Of a DNA stretch of 64,000 nucleotides, positions 46,339 through 55,444 are shown one piece after another (within the stretch, counting starts at the first letter, position 1; the number at the start of each line of letters is the position of its first letter). The position numbers were made by a program, and so were the translations under genes. Under the pieces are notes generated by a model. It was not told the origin of the DNA, made no database searches, and worked only from the letters and a program-made list of their open reading frames with translations. The stretch comes from Lactococcus hircilactis (GTDB taxonomy: Bacteria > Bacillota > Bacilli > Lactobacillales > Streptococcaceae), in NCBI RefSeq assembly GCF_009601015.1, contig NZ_WITJ01000004.1, forward strand, positions 142,991-206,990, written 5' to 3'.

Positions 46339-46943
46339 TATTTTTCGCGATTGTGTGAGCGATAAATCGCATAGCCCATCTCTGCACCCGTCCAGATCAA
46401 GGCAGTAAACGGGTAAATGGTCGTAAGTCCAAAAAACAAAAGGAATAACCCCCAGTAAGGACGACTTCTCAAATAGGATAAAACATTCATTTCATTGATT
46501 AATTGTGCCGCTGCTTTGGGATTTTCATGAATATAAACGTGTCCCATGTGCACAAAACTCACGCCCCACAGTCCAATCATCAGCATAAATAAAAGTGCTG
46601 GAGCTTTTGGTGCATGAGTGCCAAAAGCATCAAATAAGTTCATGGTTTGGCCAGTCCAAGCAGCCAAAACAGGGAGCATGGACAAATTCAACACCCACAA
46701 CATCGTTGCAATATACATTTTTCTTGTGACGCGTTCTGCGCTCGCAAGCATGTATTGCTGATTAAACCAAGACGTCGTCACATAAATAAAACTCAATAAA
46801 TAAGCAATCATATAAACTAAATTTTCACGTAAAAAATCCAAAATCAAGCCCGATTTTGGCGTGTGAAATTCTAATAACATGACCGTCATCACAACAGCAA
46901 TAGCAGCATCAACAAACCCTGCTAAACGTGATTTTGAAACCAT
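46338..46943 (-). CDS. TMEM175-family (DUF1211) potassium channel-like protein
   Basis: A 201-residue protein with about six membrane spans. The N-terminal SRLAGFVDAAIAVVMTVMLL matches the RxxxFxDA signature of bacterial TMEM175 channels, which form tetramers permeable to K+. A short loop with HTPKSG follows the first span. It is convergent with fabZ and appears to be monocistronic. The function is inferred from the family; ion selectivity is not evident from sequence. Confidence 0.85.
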   Translation of the reverse strand: MVSKSRLAGFVDAAIAVVMTVMLLEFHTPKSGLILDFLRENLVYMIAYLLSFIYVTTSWFNQQYMLASAERVTRKMYIATMLWVLNLSMLPVLAAWTGQTMNLFDAFGTHAPKAPALLFMLMIGLWGVSFVHMGHVYIHENPKAAAQLINEMNVLSYLRSRPYWGLFLLFFGLTTIYPFTALIWTGAEMGYAIYRSHNREK

Positions 46944-47158
46944 AAGAACCCCTCATTTTAACGCAATGATATCAATAAATTCGCACCACGACATGAAAAA
47001 ATAGACAAAAAAGTGCGCACACTTTTGAAACTGAGAAAACCGTCAAATTTTTTGTCACTTTTGAGTGGTGTGACTTTTATTATATCAAATTCACGCGCAT
47101 TTGGTATCAAAAAACTTCATAAAGCATAAAAAAAGAACGATCATGTTCTCTTTTTTCA
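46944..47158. other. Intergenic region with hairpins
   Basis: No gene. A small hairpin (AAAAGTG/CACTTTT) lies at 47008-47025. The terminator of the solute-binding protein gene, stem AGAAC/GTTCT with a T run on the minus strand, lies at about 47130-47156. Confidence 0.55.
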
Positions 47159-47980
47159 TCATTTTACTTTTTGTGATTCAGCATAATTTTTTTGGATGAT
47201 CTGCTCTAATTCACCGCTAGATTGGAGGGATTTGATGACGCTATTGATTTTACTTTGAAGCGCAGAAGAGCCTTTGGTGATTGCAACGGCCATCCCTGGA
47301 TTACTTTTTAGATTTGGAATTTTTACTTGAGCAATCGCAAGGTCTGGATTAGCAGAGACATAGCTTTTAGCAATCATATCCTCTAACACTGCACCATTGA
47401 CCATGCCTCCTTTTACTTCATTGATTTCATCTCCCGTTGCGGCAAGCGAAACCAGCGTGGACCCTGTGATTTGTGAAGTGACTGCTTTTTCTTGCGTAGA
47501 ACCTTTTTGTGCAGCTAATTTAGCCCCTTTAAAATCAGATAAATTGGTGTATTTTGCAAGTTCAGATTTTTTGACAACAATTTCATTTGTCGCATCATAA
47601 TACACGTTTGAGAAGTCAAATGTTTTTTTACGATCCGTCGTCGCAGAAATTCCTGAAATCGCAAGGTCCGCTTTTCCTTGTGACAGCGTCGTCAAAACAT
47701 TGTTAAAATCCATCGTACTGATTTTAAGTTTGACATTCAATTTTTTTGCAATCGCATTGGCCAAGTCAATATCAATACCAACGACTGTATTTTTCCCGTT
47801 TTTGATAGTTTGATATTCAAATGGAGGGTAATCTGGACTAACAGCTAGCGTTAAAGTGCCTTTATCTTGGATTTTTTTGATAGAAGTTCCTTGCGCATTA
47901 CCACACGCGGCTAAACTTGCAACCGCGACTAATCCTACAAGTGCCAACATCATTTTTTTCATTTTTTTCATTTTTTTCAT
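47159..47980 (-). CDS. Polar amino acid ABC transporter solute-binding lipoprotein, copy 1
   Basis: A 273-residue extracellular binding protein. The signal peptide is strongly basic (MKKMKKMKKMM), with lipobox VASLAACG for lipid anchoring. The family 3 fold shows LAVSPDYPPFEYQTI, GIDIDLANAIAKKL and DLAISGISATTDRKKTF, typical of glutamine/histidine/arginine-type binding proteins. ATG 47980 follows GTGAGGG and is preferred to the upstream in-frame start at 48031. No permease or ATPase gene lies nearby. It is a paralogue of the protein at 49203. Confidence 0.9.
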   Translation of the reverse strand: MKKMKKMKKMMLALVGLVAVASLAACGNAQGTSIKKIQDKGTLTLAVSPDYPPFEYQTIKNGKNTVVGIDIDLANAIAKKLNVKLKISTMDFNNVLTTLSQGKADLAISGISATTDRKKTFDFSNVYYDATNEIVVKKSELAKYTNLSDFKGAKLAAQKGSTQEKAVTSQITGSTLVSLAATGDEINEVKGGMVNGAVLEDMIAKSYVSANPDLAIAQVKIPNLKSNPGMAVAITKGSSALQSKINSVIKSLQSSGELEQIIQKNYAESQKVK

Positions 47981-48045
47981 TTTTCCCTCACTTATTTTAT
48001 TCATTTTTAATGAATAATCCTTGTTTTTCATTCAATATACGTATA

Positions 48046-48073
48046 ATTATACGCTTTTATTTAATAATGTCAA
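48046..48073 (-). promoter_or_regulatory. Promoter of solute-binding protein copy 1
   Basis: On the minus strand TTGACA, a 16-base spacer, TATAAT. The -10 lies inside the palindrome CGTATAATTATACG (48040-48053), which looks like a repressor site, possibly ArgR-type. Confidence 0.7.
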
Positions 48074-48088
48074 GAATAATGCATATAA

Positions 48089-48108
48089 AAAAGGACATCC
48101 GTCCTTTT
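48089..48108 (-). terminator. Terminator of the aminotransferase gene
   Basis: Perfect 8-base arms (AAAAGGAC and GTCCTTTT) around ATCC, with a T run on the minus strand. Confidence 0.8.
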
Positions 48109-48135
48109 GATTTATTTCACTAACGTGAACCCGTT

Positions 48136-49188
48136 TTAGAGCAACACTTTTTTAAGAAAATTGAGGACGCAAATCATCTGATCATCCGTTCCAATCGTGA
48201 TCCGAATCCAATCTGAAATACCTGGATGATCCCAATATCGCACAATGATGCGTGCATCATAGAGTTTTTCATATAACGTTTTTGCTGGCATCTTGTCAGT
48301 GCTGACAAAAACAAAATTTGCTTTGCTGTCAGTACTGACAAAACCTAAGCGATGCAATTCCTTTAAAAACCAGGTCCGTGTTTTGATTATTTTATTTATA
48401 TTTTCAATCATTCCTTGATGATCATGCACACTGGCAAGTCCAATCTGCTGAGTGATCCTATCCACACAATAAGAATTAAATGAATTTTTGACATCGTATA
48501 ATTTTTGAATCGCAAAAGGAGAACCTAAAGCATAACCAAGTCTGATGCCTGCTAGACTTCTAGCTTTCGAGAAAGTTTTTGTGATCAATAAATTCTCATA
48601 ATCTTTTAATAATGAAACGGCGCTACACGAAGCAAAATCAGCATACGCTTCATCAATAATGACGACACTATCAGAATTCGTCAAAAGGAGCTGTTCAATA
48701 AATTCAAGCGGCTCAACAATGCCAGTGGGGTTACAAGGATTGCAAAAAATAATGCCCCCATTTTTCTCAGTATAATCTTTGAGTTGCATGTGAAAATTTT
48801 GATCGACATTTTGTTTTTTGTACGTTATCCCGTATAAATCACAATACGTCGTATAAAATGGATAAGTCACATCGGGAAGAAAAATCGGATCTGTACTATT
48901 AAAAAACGTCAGAAAACTAAGCGACAAGACCTCATCAGATCCATTTCCGATGAATACTTGATTATCATTTAGCCCATGCAACTGCGCTATCGCATGGCGC
49001 AGTGTATCAGCGTCTGCACTAGGGTATAAAGCAAGTTTGTCAGTACTGACAGCTTTTAACACTGCTGAAATATGACGAGAGGGAGGATAAGGATTCTCAT
49101 TTGTATTTAATTTTATCATCTGATCAAAGTTGGGTTGCTCCCCTGAAACATAAGGTTCAACACTTCTGATTTTCTCTTTCCACGACAT
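48136..49188 (-). CDS. hisC: HisC-like pyridoxal-phosphate aminotransferase
   Basis: A 350-residue class I/II aminotransferase close to histidinol-phosphate aminotransferase. It starts with IRSVEPYVSGEQPNFDQMIK, and has LNTNENPYPPS, IFCNPCNPTGIVE, IIDEAYADF and the PLP lysine in ITKTFSKARSLAGIRLGYALG. No other his gene is nearby, so an aromatic or broad-range aminotransferase role is possible. It lies 14 bases after a solute-binding protein gene on the same strand. It contains three copies of the dispersed palindrome, two perfect and one with a TG centre, all in the same reading frame (coding Val-Ser-Thr-Asp). Confidence 0.88.
   Translation of the reverse strand: MSWKEKIRSVEPYVSGEQPNFDQMIKLNTNENPYPPSRHISAVLKAVSTDKLALYPSADADTLRHAIAQLHGLNDNQVFIGNGSDEVLSLSFLTFFNSTDPIFLPDVTYPFYTTYCDLYGITYKKQNVDQNFHMQLKDYTEKNGGIIFCNPCNPTGIVEPLEFIEQLLLTNSDSVVIIDEAYADFASCSAVSLLKDYENLLITKTFSKARSLAGIRLGYALGSPFAIQKLYDVKNSFNSYCVDRITQQIGLASVHDHQGMIENINKIIKTRTWFLKELHRLGFVSTDSKANFVFVSTDKMPAKTLYEKLYDARIIVRYWDHPGISDWIRITIGTDDQMICVLNFLKKVLL
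48294..48307. repeat. Dispersed palindrome, variant TGTCAGTGCTGACA, inside hisC
   Basis: Coding copy with a TG centre, read on the minus strand as part of FVSTDKMP. Confidence 0.85.
48327..48340. repeat. Dispersed palindrome TGTCAGTACTGACA inside hisC
   Basis: Coding copy 33 bases from the previous one, read as part of GFVSTDSK. Confidence 0.9.
49038..49051. repeat. Dispersed palindrome TGTCAGTACTGACA inside hisC
   Basis: Third coding copy, near the hisC N-terminus, read as part of KAVSTDKL. Confidence 0.9.
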
Positions 49189-49202
49189 CTTACTTCCTCA
49201 AC

Positions 49203-50015
49203 TTATTTGACAGATTTTGCCAATTCATAATTTTTTTGAACATTTTTTTCCATTGTCCCATCAGCAAGCATCTGAGTGATCACTTTATTAACCACTTTTG
49301 TCAATTGATCTGAATTTTTAGGGAGCGCAACGGACATCCCAAAATCATTTTTTAATGTTGGAATATCAATATTTGCGAGCGCCAAATCTGGGTTTGCGTC
49401 AACATAGCTTTTGGCGATTAATTTCTCAACGACAGCACCTTCGACCTTTCCTGTCTTGACTTCATTGACTTCATCTCCAATTGTAGCAAGAGAAATATCC
49501 GTACTTTTTTTCATGTCATTGAGGACAATTTTTTCTTGTAAAGATCCTTTTTGTGCAGCCACTTCTTTATTTGCAAAATCATCAAAACTTGTATATTTAT
49601 TTAAATTTGATTTTTTAATGATAATGGAGTTTGGTGAATGATAATAAATTTTTGAGAAATTATATGATTTCGCCCGATCTTTGGTATAAGTGATCCCAGA
49701 AATCGCCAGATCTGCTTTTCCTGTTGAGACTGCCGTCAAGACATTTGAAAAATCCATGTTGCTGATTTTCACCTTTACTCCCAGTTCTTTTCCGATAGCC
49801 TTGGCTAAATCAACATCAGATCCGACCACGACATTTTTTCCATTTTGAATCGTTTGAAACTCAAAAGGAGGATAATCTGCTGACAGTGCGACGGTGAGCG
49901 TTTTATTTTTCTTGATGGTGTCCACTTGATTTTTAGCTGTTGAATTTCCACAAGCCGCCAAAGTCAGTGCTGCACCAATGGCCAGTGTGACTAATCCTAT
50001 TTTTTTCATTTTCAT
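49203..50015 (-). CDS. Polar amino acid ABC transporter solute-binding lipoprotein, copy 2
   Basis: A 270-residue paralogue of copy 1, with lipobox LTLAACGN, then LTVALSADYPPFEFQTI, VGSDVDLAKAIGKEL and DLAISGITYTKDRAKSY. It should capture a polar or basic amino acid outside the cell and pass it to an ABC transporter encoded elsewhere. It is followed on the same strand by the aminotransferase gene, suggesting a shared link to amino acid nutrition. ATG 50015 and the second Met (third codon) are both plausible starts. Confidence 0.9.
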   Translation of the reverse strand: MKMKKIGLVTLAIGAALTLAACGNSTAKNQVDTIKKNKTLTVALSADYPPFEFQTIQNGKNVVVGSDVDLAKAIGKELGVKVKISNMDFSNVLTAVSTGKADLAISGITYTKDRAKSYNFSKIYYHSPNSIIIKKSNLNKYTSFDDFANKEVAAQKGSLQEKIVLNDMKKSTDISLATIGDEVNEVKTGKVEGAVVEKLIAKSYVDANPDLALANIDIPTLKNDFGMSVALPKNSDQLTKVVNKVITQMLADGTMEKNVQKNYELAKSVK

Positions 50016-50059
50016 TTGATTGACCTCATTTGTGTATTTTTATTTAATTGATATTGATA

Positions 50060-50087
50060 ATTATACACTTTTTAAAAGAATTGTCAA
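50060..50087 (-). promoter_or_regulatory. Promoter of solute-binding protein copy 2
   Basis: On the minus strand TTGACA, a 16-base spacer, TATAAT; the same spacing and a similar GTATAATTAT core as the copy 1 promoter. Confidence 0.7.
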
Positions 50088-50128
50088 CTGATATGCATGA
50101 AAAATTCTGAAAAATTTGACAAAAAAAG

Positions 50129-50152
50129 CACCACACGTGTTTTGATGGTGCG
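50129..50152 (-). terminator. Terminator of the GNAT gene
   Basis: Arms GCACCA/TGGTGC around a 12-base loop, followed by T7 on the minus strand. Confidence 0.8.
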
Positions 50153-50165
50153 ATTTTCATTTTTT

Positions 50166-50696
50166 TTAAGAAAAATCATAATAAAAATGAATGTTTTGCT
50201 TTCCTTTTTGCTGCGTATGCTGATAAATCTTCGTATCCAAACCTCCAATCTCAAATCCGTAGTTTAAATAAAATTGGCATGCCGCGACATTATTATTTTG
50301 ACCAATCGTGAAAAAACCGCGATAGCCAGCTGTTTTTGCAGTGAGTGCTGCCGTTTTTAAAAGTTGTTTTGCAACACCAGTTTTGCGAAATTTTCGATTC
50401 ACTTTGAGATCATCTAAATACAAATAATGATTCCATTGCGCTCTAAAAATCGCTAATCCAACACATTTTCCTCCTTCAAAAGCGCCAAAAGCAAAACCCG
50501 TTTGATTTATCTCTGAGTACTGATAGTGCTCATCTGGAAATGTTTGATATTTTCTTTGATCTGCTGGAAAATTTTTTATGTGATAGGTCCAGTTTTTCTC
50601 ATTTCTTTCAACAATCATCTCTCCAAAAAGTTCAAATGCTTCATTTTTTATAAAGAGTGCAGTTTCATTTTCTTGCGTGATCGGGATGATTTCCAT
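50166..50696 (-). CDS. GNAT-family N-acetyltransferase
   Basis: A 176-residue acetyltransferase. The core acetyl-CoA site reads LYLDDLKVNRKFRKTGVAKQ followed by LLKTAALTAKTAGYRGF, and the C-terminal NNVAACQFYLNYGFEIGG is the usual beta5-alpha4 region. The acceptor is unknown; the shape resembles streptothricin acetyltransferase and spermidine-type acetyltransferases, but this alone is not enough to predict resistance. It lies 44 bases downstream of uvrB and may be co-transcribed with it. Confidence 0.85.
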   Translation of the reverse strand: MEIIPITQENETALFIKNEAFELFGEMIVERNEKNWTYHIKNFPADQRKYQTFPDEHYQYSEINQTGFAFGAFEGGKCVGLAIFRAQWNHYLYLDDLKVNRKFRKTGVAKQLLKTAALTAKTAGYRGFFTIGQNNNVAACQFYLNYGFEIGGLDTKIYQHTQQKGKQNIHFYYDFS

Positions 50697-50740
50697 TGAT
50701 TGCTCCTTTTTGAATTTTTTAATGTTTTATCTCAAAACAC

Positions 50741-52819
50741 TTAATCCATCGCACGAATTTCAAGCACCATATCACGCAATTGCGCAGCAGCTTCGAAATC
50801 GAGTGCGCCAGCGGCTTGTTGCATTTCTTTTTCGAGTTTTTTGACCAGCAGTTGACGCTCTTTTTTCGTCATTGCTTGTGCGTCCACCTCTTCTACTTCA
50901 CCAGTTGGCGTTTTTTTGGTGATCGCAATCAAATCTCTGATTTCTTTGACAATCGTTTTTGGAATAATCCCGTGTGCTGTATTATAAGCCGTTTGAATTT
51001 CACGCCGACGACTTGTCTCATCAATGGCTTTACGCATGGATTTTGTGATCTTATAGTTTTGTCCATTGACTTCATAAAAATAACCCGCATCGAGAATTTC
51101 TTGATCTGCTGCTTTAGTTTCATCTAAAGGTTTGTCCATGTCTGCATACATGATGACATGACCATTGGCATTTCTTGCTGCACGTCCGATGGTTTGAATC
51201 AACCCACGTTCATTTCTTAAAAATCCTTCTTTATCTGCATCAAGAATCGCGACTAAAGAAACCTCAGGCACATCAATTCCTTCTCGCAAAAGATTGATCC
51301 CAACAAGAACATCAAAGGTTCCAAGACGTAAATCTCGAATGATTTCTGTCCGTTCAAGCGTTTTGATATCTGAGTGCATGTATTTGACTTTGACTCCCAT
51401 TTCTTTGAAATAAGCGGTCAAATCTTCTGACATTTTTTTGGTCAATGTCGTAACAAACACGCGCTCATTGCGCTCAACACGTGCATTTATTTCTCCTAAT
51501 AAGTCATCAATTTGTCCCATTGATGGGCGGACCTCAACTTCTGGATCAAGTAATCCTGTTGGCCGAATAATTTGCTCAACAATTGTCTGAGTTTGCTCCA
51601 TTTCATAATCCCCAGGAGTGGCTGAGACATAAACAATCTGGTGCACATGACTTTCAAATTCTTCTCGTTTTAGTGGGCGATTATCGAGAGCTGAAGGGAG
51701 ACGAAAGCCGTAATTACAGAGCATTTCTTTTCTGGCGCGGTCTCCATTATACATTCCTTTGACTTGTCCCATCGTCATGTGACTTTCATCGATCATGATC
51801 AAAAAATCATCTGGAAAAAAATCGAGTAATGTGTATGGAGGCTCGCCTTCTGAACGTCCATCCATGTGACGTGAATAATTTTCTACTCCATTACAATAGC
51901 CCATTTCACGGAGCATCTCAATGTCATAATTCGTCCGTTGTTCTAAGCGCTGTGCTTCAAGAAGTTTTCCTTCATCTCGGAATTTTTTGAGTTGATCTTG
52001 TAGTTCAGCTTCAATTTTGGCAATGGATTCTTCCATTCGTGCATCATTGGTCATAAAGTGGGTTGCAGGAAAGATTGCCACATGATCGACTTCTGAAATG
52101 ACTTGCCCTGTCAACACTTCGATTTCTCGGATGCGATCAATCTCATCTCCAAAAAATTCAACGCGAAAAGCGTGTTCATCACGAGAAGCAGGGAAAATTT
52201 CTACAACATCGCCACGCACACGAAACGTGCCACGCTGAAAATCAATATCATTGCGCTCAAATTGGATGCCAACGAGTGCATTTAATAAGTGATCTCTTGA
52301 TATTTCTTGATTGGGACGCAATGACACAACAGAATCTTGGTACTCTTTTGGAGAGCCTAACCCATAGATACACGAGACTGATGCAACAACAATCACATCA
52401 TTGCGCTCTAAGAGCGAGCTTGTTGCACTATGTCTGAGTTTATCAATCTCATCATTCACCGAGCTGTCTTTTTCGATATAGGTGTCTGAACTTGGGACAT
52501 ATGCTTCTGGTTGATAATAATCGTAGTATGAGACGAAATATTCTACTGCATTATTGGGAAAAAATTCTTTAAATTCGCTATAAAGTTGACCTGCAAGTGT
52601 TTTATTGTGTGCCATTACAAGCGTTGGTTTGTTATTTCTTGCGATCACTTGACTCATGGTATAGGTTTTTCCTGTTCCAGTTGCCCCACGCAAAATTTGT
52701 GCTTTTTCACCGTTTTCGATATTTTCAACCAAAGCATCAATCGCTTGCCCTTGATCTCCTGCTGGATTGTATTTGCTGACCAATTCAAATGTATTGGTTG
52801 TAATTCGATCTATTGCCAT
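50741..52819 (-). CDS. uvrB: Excinuclease ABC subunit B
   Basis: DNA damage verification subunit of nucleotide excision repair; 692 residues. Walker A is [15 protein letters not shown], the damage-probing beta-hairpin is in [20 protein letters not shown], helicase motifs include [11 protein letters not shown] and [20 protein letters not shown], and a UVR domain for UvrC contact ends the protein ([20 protein letters not shown]). It lies 18 bases after the Nudix gene, so the two share a transcript. No LexA/HdiR-type box was recognised upstream. Confidence 0.97.
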   Translation of the reverse strand: MAIDRITTNTFELVSKYNPAGDQGQAIDALVENIENGEKAQILRGATGTGKTYTMSQVIARNNKPTLVMAHNKTLAGQLYSEFKEFFPNNAVEYFVSYYDYYQPEAYVPSSDTYIEKDSSVNDEIDKLRHSATSSLLERNDVIVVASVSCIYGLGSPKEYQDSVVSLRPNQEISRDHLLNALVGIQFERNDIDFQRGTFRVRGDVVEIFPASRDEHAFRVEFFGDEIDRIREIEVLTGQVISEVDHVAIFPATHFMTNDARMEESIAKIEAELQDQLKKFRDEGKLLEAQRLEQRTNYDIEMLREMGYCNGVENYSRHMDGRSEGEPPYTLLDFFPDDFLIMIDESHMTMGQVKGMYNGDRARKEMLCNYGFRLPSALDNRPLKREEFESHVHQIVYVSATPGDYEMEQTQTIVEQIIRPTGLLDPEVEVRPSMGQIDDLLGEINARVERNERVFVTTLTKKMSEDLTAYFKEMGVKVKYMHSDIKTLERTEIIRDLRLGTFDVLVGINLLREGIDVPEVSLVAILDADKEGFLRNERGLIQTIGRAARNANGHVIMYADMDKPLDETKAADQEILDAGYFYEVNGQNYKITKSMRKAIDETSRRREIQTAYNTAHGIIPKTIVKEIRDLIAITKKTPTGEVEEVDAQAMTKKERQLLVKKLEKEMQQAAGALDFEAAAQLRDMVLEIRAMD

Positions 52820-52837
52820 TTTTTTAGTCCTTCTTTT

Positions 52838-53296
52838 TTATTTTATCCTGTCTTCTTGTGTGAGAAAATAGCGGAGCGCCGTATGATAAACGTTAGTTTT
52901 AAAGCCAAAATCGGTCTTTAAAATTCTGTCAGCACTGACAAACGTATAGCGCAGAAATTCGATCTCTTCTGGATGCGTGTCAAGGCGAATGATGGCTTGT
53001 TTTTGTAATTGAACCAGAAAATACTGCTGTTCTTGTCCTTTATACGTCCAGGTCGGAAAAGTCATTGATTTTGGAAAATCGTAGGTGAGAAGTCCTGGAT
53101 ATGTCGCAAGAATATCCCATTCATCCGTTCCAATTTCTTCTGATAATTCTCTTTTTATGGCATCTAATGCGGATTCTCCAGCTTCAATGCCACCTTGAGG
53201 AAATCCCCAACTCATCCGATCAAAACGTTCTCCCAGCCATATTTTTCCGTCTTGATTCAGGATAATGGCAGCGACATTTTTTCTGTATTCACTCAT
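52838..53296 (-). CDS. Nudix hydrolase, RppH-like
   Basis: A 152-residue Nudix protein. The Nudix box reads GGIEAGESALDAIKRELSEE followed by IG. The N-terminal YRKNVAAIILNQDGKIWLGE and WGFPQGGIEAGE are closer to the proteobacterial RppH/Ap4A hydrolase pattern than to Bacillus RppH, suggesting RNA 5'-pyrophosphohydrolase or dinucleotide polyphosphate hydrolase activity. ATG 53296 follows AAGGAG; the frame runs 12 codons further. It contains one palindrome copy (52927-52940), coding Val-Ser-Ala-Asp. Confidence 0.85.
   Translation of the reverse strand: MSEYRKNVAAIILNQDGKIWLGERFDRMSWGFPQGGIEAGESALDAIKRELSEEIGTDEWDILATYPGLLTYDFPKSMTFPTWTYKGQEQQYFLVQLQKQAIIRLDTHPEEIEFLRYTFVSADRILKTDFGFKTNVYHTALRYFLTQEDRIK
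52927..52940. repeat. Dispersed palindrome, variant TGTCAGCACTGACA, in the Nudix gene
   Basis: Coding copy read on the minus strand as FVSADRIL, near the protein C-terminus. Confidence 0.85.
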
Positions 53297-53337
53297 TTTT
53301 TCTCCTTTTTCAACGCTCATTGTTGCACCCAAAATGC

Positions 53338-53351
53338 TGTCAGTACTGACA
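53338..53351. repeat. Dispersed palindrome TGTCAGTACTGACA upstream of the Nudix gene
   Basis: Intergenic copy 42 bases before the Nudix start codon, between the divergent Nudix and def genes. It is not in a terminator position, as both genes read away from it. Confidence 0.9.
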
Positions 53352-53431
53352 AAAAAATATTTTTCCCATCGGAGGTTTTTGTGCGACAGTACTTCTTAGT
53401 CCATTTTAACATTTTGCGCCCCAAAATATGG

Positions 53432-53437
53432 TATAAT
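53432..53437 (+). promoter_or_regulatory. TATAAT -10 element of def
   Basis: Perfect TATAAT 36 bases before the def start. A standard-distance -35 is weak. Confidence 0.45.
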
Positions 53438-53473
53438 AATACTAGTCGAAAAAAGAATTAAGGAATTATAAAA

Positions 53474-54145
53474 ATGACTGGAAATGAAATTAATGAAAAG
53501 TTGTCAGCACTGACAACAGACCAAATACAAGCTAATCTGATTCAAGCAAGTCATCAGATTGATATGGATGATATTGTTCGTGAAGGTTTTCCAACATTGC
53601 GCGAAGTTGCAAACGAAGTGAGTTTGCCATTGTCTGATGAGGACATTCGCTTAGGTGAAAAAATGATGCAATTTCTACACAACTCACAAGATCCCATCAT
53701 TGCTGAAAAAATGGGACTGCGTGGCGGTGTCGGTCTTGCTGGAAATCAATTGGGACTCATGAAAAAAGTCATTGCCGTCCTCGTTCCAAACGAACCTGAA
53801 CACGATGAAGCAGGTCAGGTGATTCCACCAAAAGAAGCTTACAAACTCCAAGAAATCATGTACAATGCAAAAATTGTGAGTCACTCTGTTCAAGATGCTG
53901 CACTTGAGACGGGCGAGGGCTGTCTTTCTGTTGATCAAGAAATCCCAGGATTTGTCGTTCGTCATGCGCGTGTTACTGTTGAGTACGTCAATAAAGCTGG
54001 CGAGAAGAAAAAAATTCGGCTTAAAAATTTTGAATCCATGTGTGTGCAACACGAAATTGATCATACCAACGGGATCATGTTTTATGATCATATTGATCTC
54101 AAAGAACCTTGGGCAATCAAAGATGGAATGCTCGTCATCGAATAA
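53474..54145 (+). CDS. def: Peptide deformylase (type 2)
   Basis: Removes the formyl group from nascent proteins. A 223-residue type 2 enzyme with all three motifs: [11 protein letters not shown] (GxGxAAxQ class), ETGEGCLSV (metal Cys) and [10 protein letters not shown] (metal His pair and Glu). The extended N-terminus (about 30 residues before the conserved [14 protein letters not shown]) includes KLSALTTDQ, encoded by a palindrome copy at 53502-53515. The promoter TATAAT is at 53432-53437. Confidence 0.95.
   Translation: MTGNEINEKLSALTTDQIQANLIQASHQIDMDDIVREGFPTLREVANEVSLPLSDEDIRLGEKMMQFLHNSQDPIIAEKMGLRGGVGLAGNQLGLMKKVIAVLVPNEPEHDEAGQVIPPKEAYKLQEIMYNAKIVSHSVQDAALETGEGCLSVDQEIPGFVVRHARVTVEYVNKAGEKKKIRLKNFESMCVQHEIDHTNGIMFYDHIDLKEPWAIKDGMLVIE
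53502..53515. repeat. Dispersed palindrome, variant TGTCAGCACTGACA, in def
   Basis: Coding copy near the def N-terminus, read as Leu-Ser-Ala-Leu-Thr, a different frame from the hisC and Nudix copies. Confidence 0.85.
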
Positions 54146-54155
54146 ATTATTTTTC

Positions 54156-54169
54156 TGTCAGTACTGACA
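54156..54169. repeat. Dispersed palindrome TGTCAGTACTGACA after def
   Basis: Ten bases after the def stop, in arms TTTCTGTCAG/CTGACAGAAA. The following T run is weak. Confidence 0.85.
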
Positions 54170-54269
54170 GAAATCAAAAACGAGGTCAAATTTAATTTTG
54201 ATCTCTTTTTTATCCATCACAACTAAAAACGAATCGTCTTAAATCCAAAAATCTGACGTTTATCTGCAT

Positions 54270-54303
54270 AAAAAATTTCTGTCAGTACTGACAGAAATTT
54301 TTT
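54270..54303. terminator. Perfect 34-bp palindromic terminator of gap
   Basis: Arms of 17 bases, core TGTCAGTACTGACA at 54280-54293, with A6/T6 ends, 5 bases from the gap stop codon. Confidence 0.85.
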
Positions 54304-54308
54304 TGTGC

Positions 54309-55322
54309 TTATTTTGCCAATTTTGCAAAGTACTCTAATGTGCGAATCAATTGCGCCGTAAAACTCATTTCATTGTCGTACCACGCCACGGTTTTGACCA
54401 TTTGAATATCCCCTGCATCAACAATTTCAGTCTGCGTTGCATCAAACAAGCTTCCGTGTGTATCGCCGATGATGTCACTGCTGACAATTTCATCTTCAAT
54501 GTAGCCAAAACTCTCCGTCGCTGCTGCTTTCATTGCTGCATTTATCTCCTCAACGCTCGTCTTTTTCTCAAGAATCGTCGTCAATTCTGTTTCGGATCCT
54601 GCTGCGGTTGGAACGCGTTGTGCGTGTCCTTTCATCTTTCCTTGCAAATCAGGAATGACCAGTCCAATCGCATTGGCCGCACCAGAAGTCGTCGGAACAA
54701 TATTGAGCGCAGCAGAGCGCGCACGACGCAGATTCCCTTTATGATGTGGTCCATCAAGCAACATCTGCTCACCTGTGTAGCTGTGAACGGTCGTCATTTC
54801 CCCTACGCGAATGCCAAACTTATCATTCAACACTTTAGCCATTGGAGCTAAGCTGTTCGTCGTGCATGACCCTGCTGAAATCACTGTCTCACTCCCATCC
54901 AAGATGTCATGATTCACATTAAAGACAACCGTTTTCACATCATTTCCACCAGGAGCTGTGATGATGACTTTTTTCGCACCACCATTTTCATGTAAATGTT
55001 TTTCAGCACCCGATTTTGTTGCAAAAAAGCCGGTCGCTTCAAGCACGATTTCAACGCCAGAAGCTGCCCAATTGATCTTTTGAGGATCCCGTTCTTGAGT
55101 CACCTTGATGAATTTTCCATTGACAAGAAAACCACCGTCTGAAACTTCTACATCGCCATCAAATTTTCCTTGTGTGCTGTCATATTTCAGCAAATGCGCA
55201 AGCATGGCTGGATCTGTTAAATCATTGATTTGTACGATTTCTACACCTGCTACATTTTGAGCACGACGAAGCGCTAAACGCCCAATCCGACCAAAGCCGT
55301 TAATTCCAACTTTTACAACCAT
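54309..55322 (-). CDS. gap: Glyceraldehyde-3-phosphate dehydrogenase
   Basis: Glycolytic NAD-dependent enzyme of 337 residues. The dinucleotide fold begins [18 protein letters not shown]; the catalytic cysteine lies in [12 protein letters not shown] (Ser replaces the second Cys common in other GapA); the late motif is [16 protein letters not shown]. Divergent from an Rrf2-type regulator that may control it. Codon use looks strongly biased, as in highly expressed genes. Lactococci can carry two gap genes; which paralogue this is cannot be told. Confidence 0.95.
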   Translation of the reverse strand: MVVKVGINGFGRIGRLALRRAQNVAGVEIVQINDLTDPAMLAHLLKYDSTQGKFDGDVEVSDGGFLVNGKFIKVTQERDPQKINWAASGVEIVLEATGFFATKSGAEKHLHENGGAKKVIITAPGGNDVKTVVFNVNHDILDGSETVISAGSCTTNSLAPMAKVLNDKFGIRVGEMTTVHSYTGEQMLLDGPHHKGNLRRARSAALNIVPTTSGAANAIGLVIPDLQGKMKGHAQRVPTAAGSETELTTILEKKTSVEEINAAMKAAATESFGYIEDEIVSSDIIGDTHGSLFDATQTEIVDAGDIQMVKTVAWYDNEMSFTAQLIRTLEYFAKLAK

Positions 55323-55367
55323 TTTGAATCTCCTTTTCTTTTAGAGCTATTCTTTATCTCTAATATC

Positions 55368-55396
55368 ATTATAGCCTTTAAGTTTTATTCTGTCAA
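55368..55396 (-). promoter_or_regulatory. Promoter of gap
   Basis: On the minus strand TTGACA, a 17-base spacer, TATAAT: perfect consensus, fitting a highly expressed glycolytic gene. Confidence 0.85.
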
Positions 55397-55405
55397 GAAT
55401 AATGT

Positions 55406-55411
55406 TATAAT
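55406..55411 (+). promoter_or_regulatory. TATAAT -10 element of the Rrf2-type gene
   Basis: Perfect TATAAT 34 bases before the start codon; its -35 zone overlaps the gap promoter, so the two promoters probably compete. Confidence 0.5.
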
Positions 55412-55444
55412 AAATATAAAAAATATCCCGAATTGGAGAAAAAA

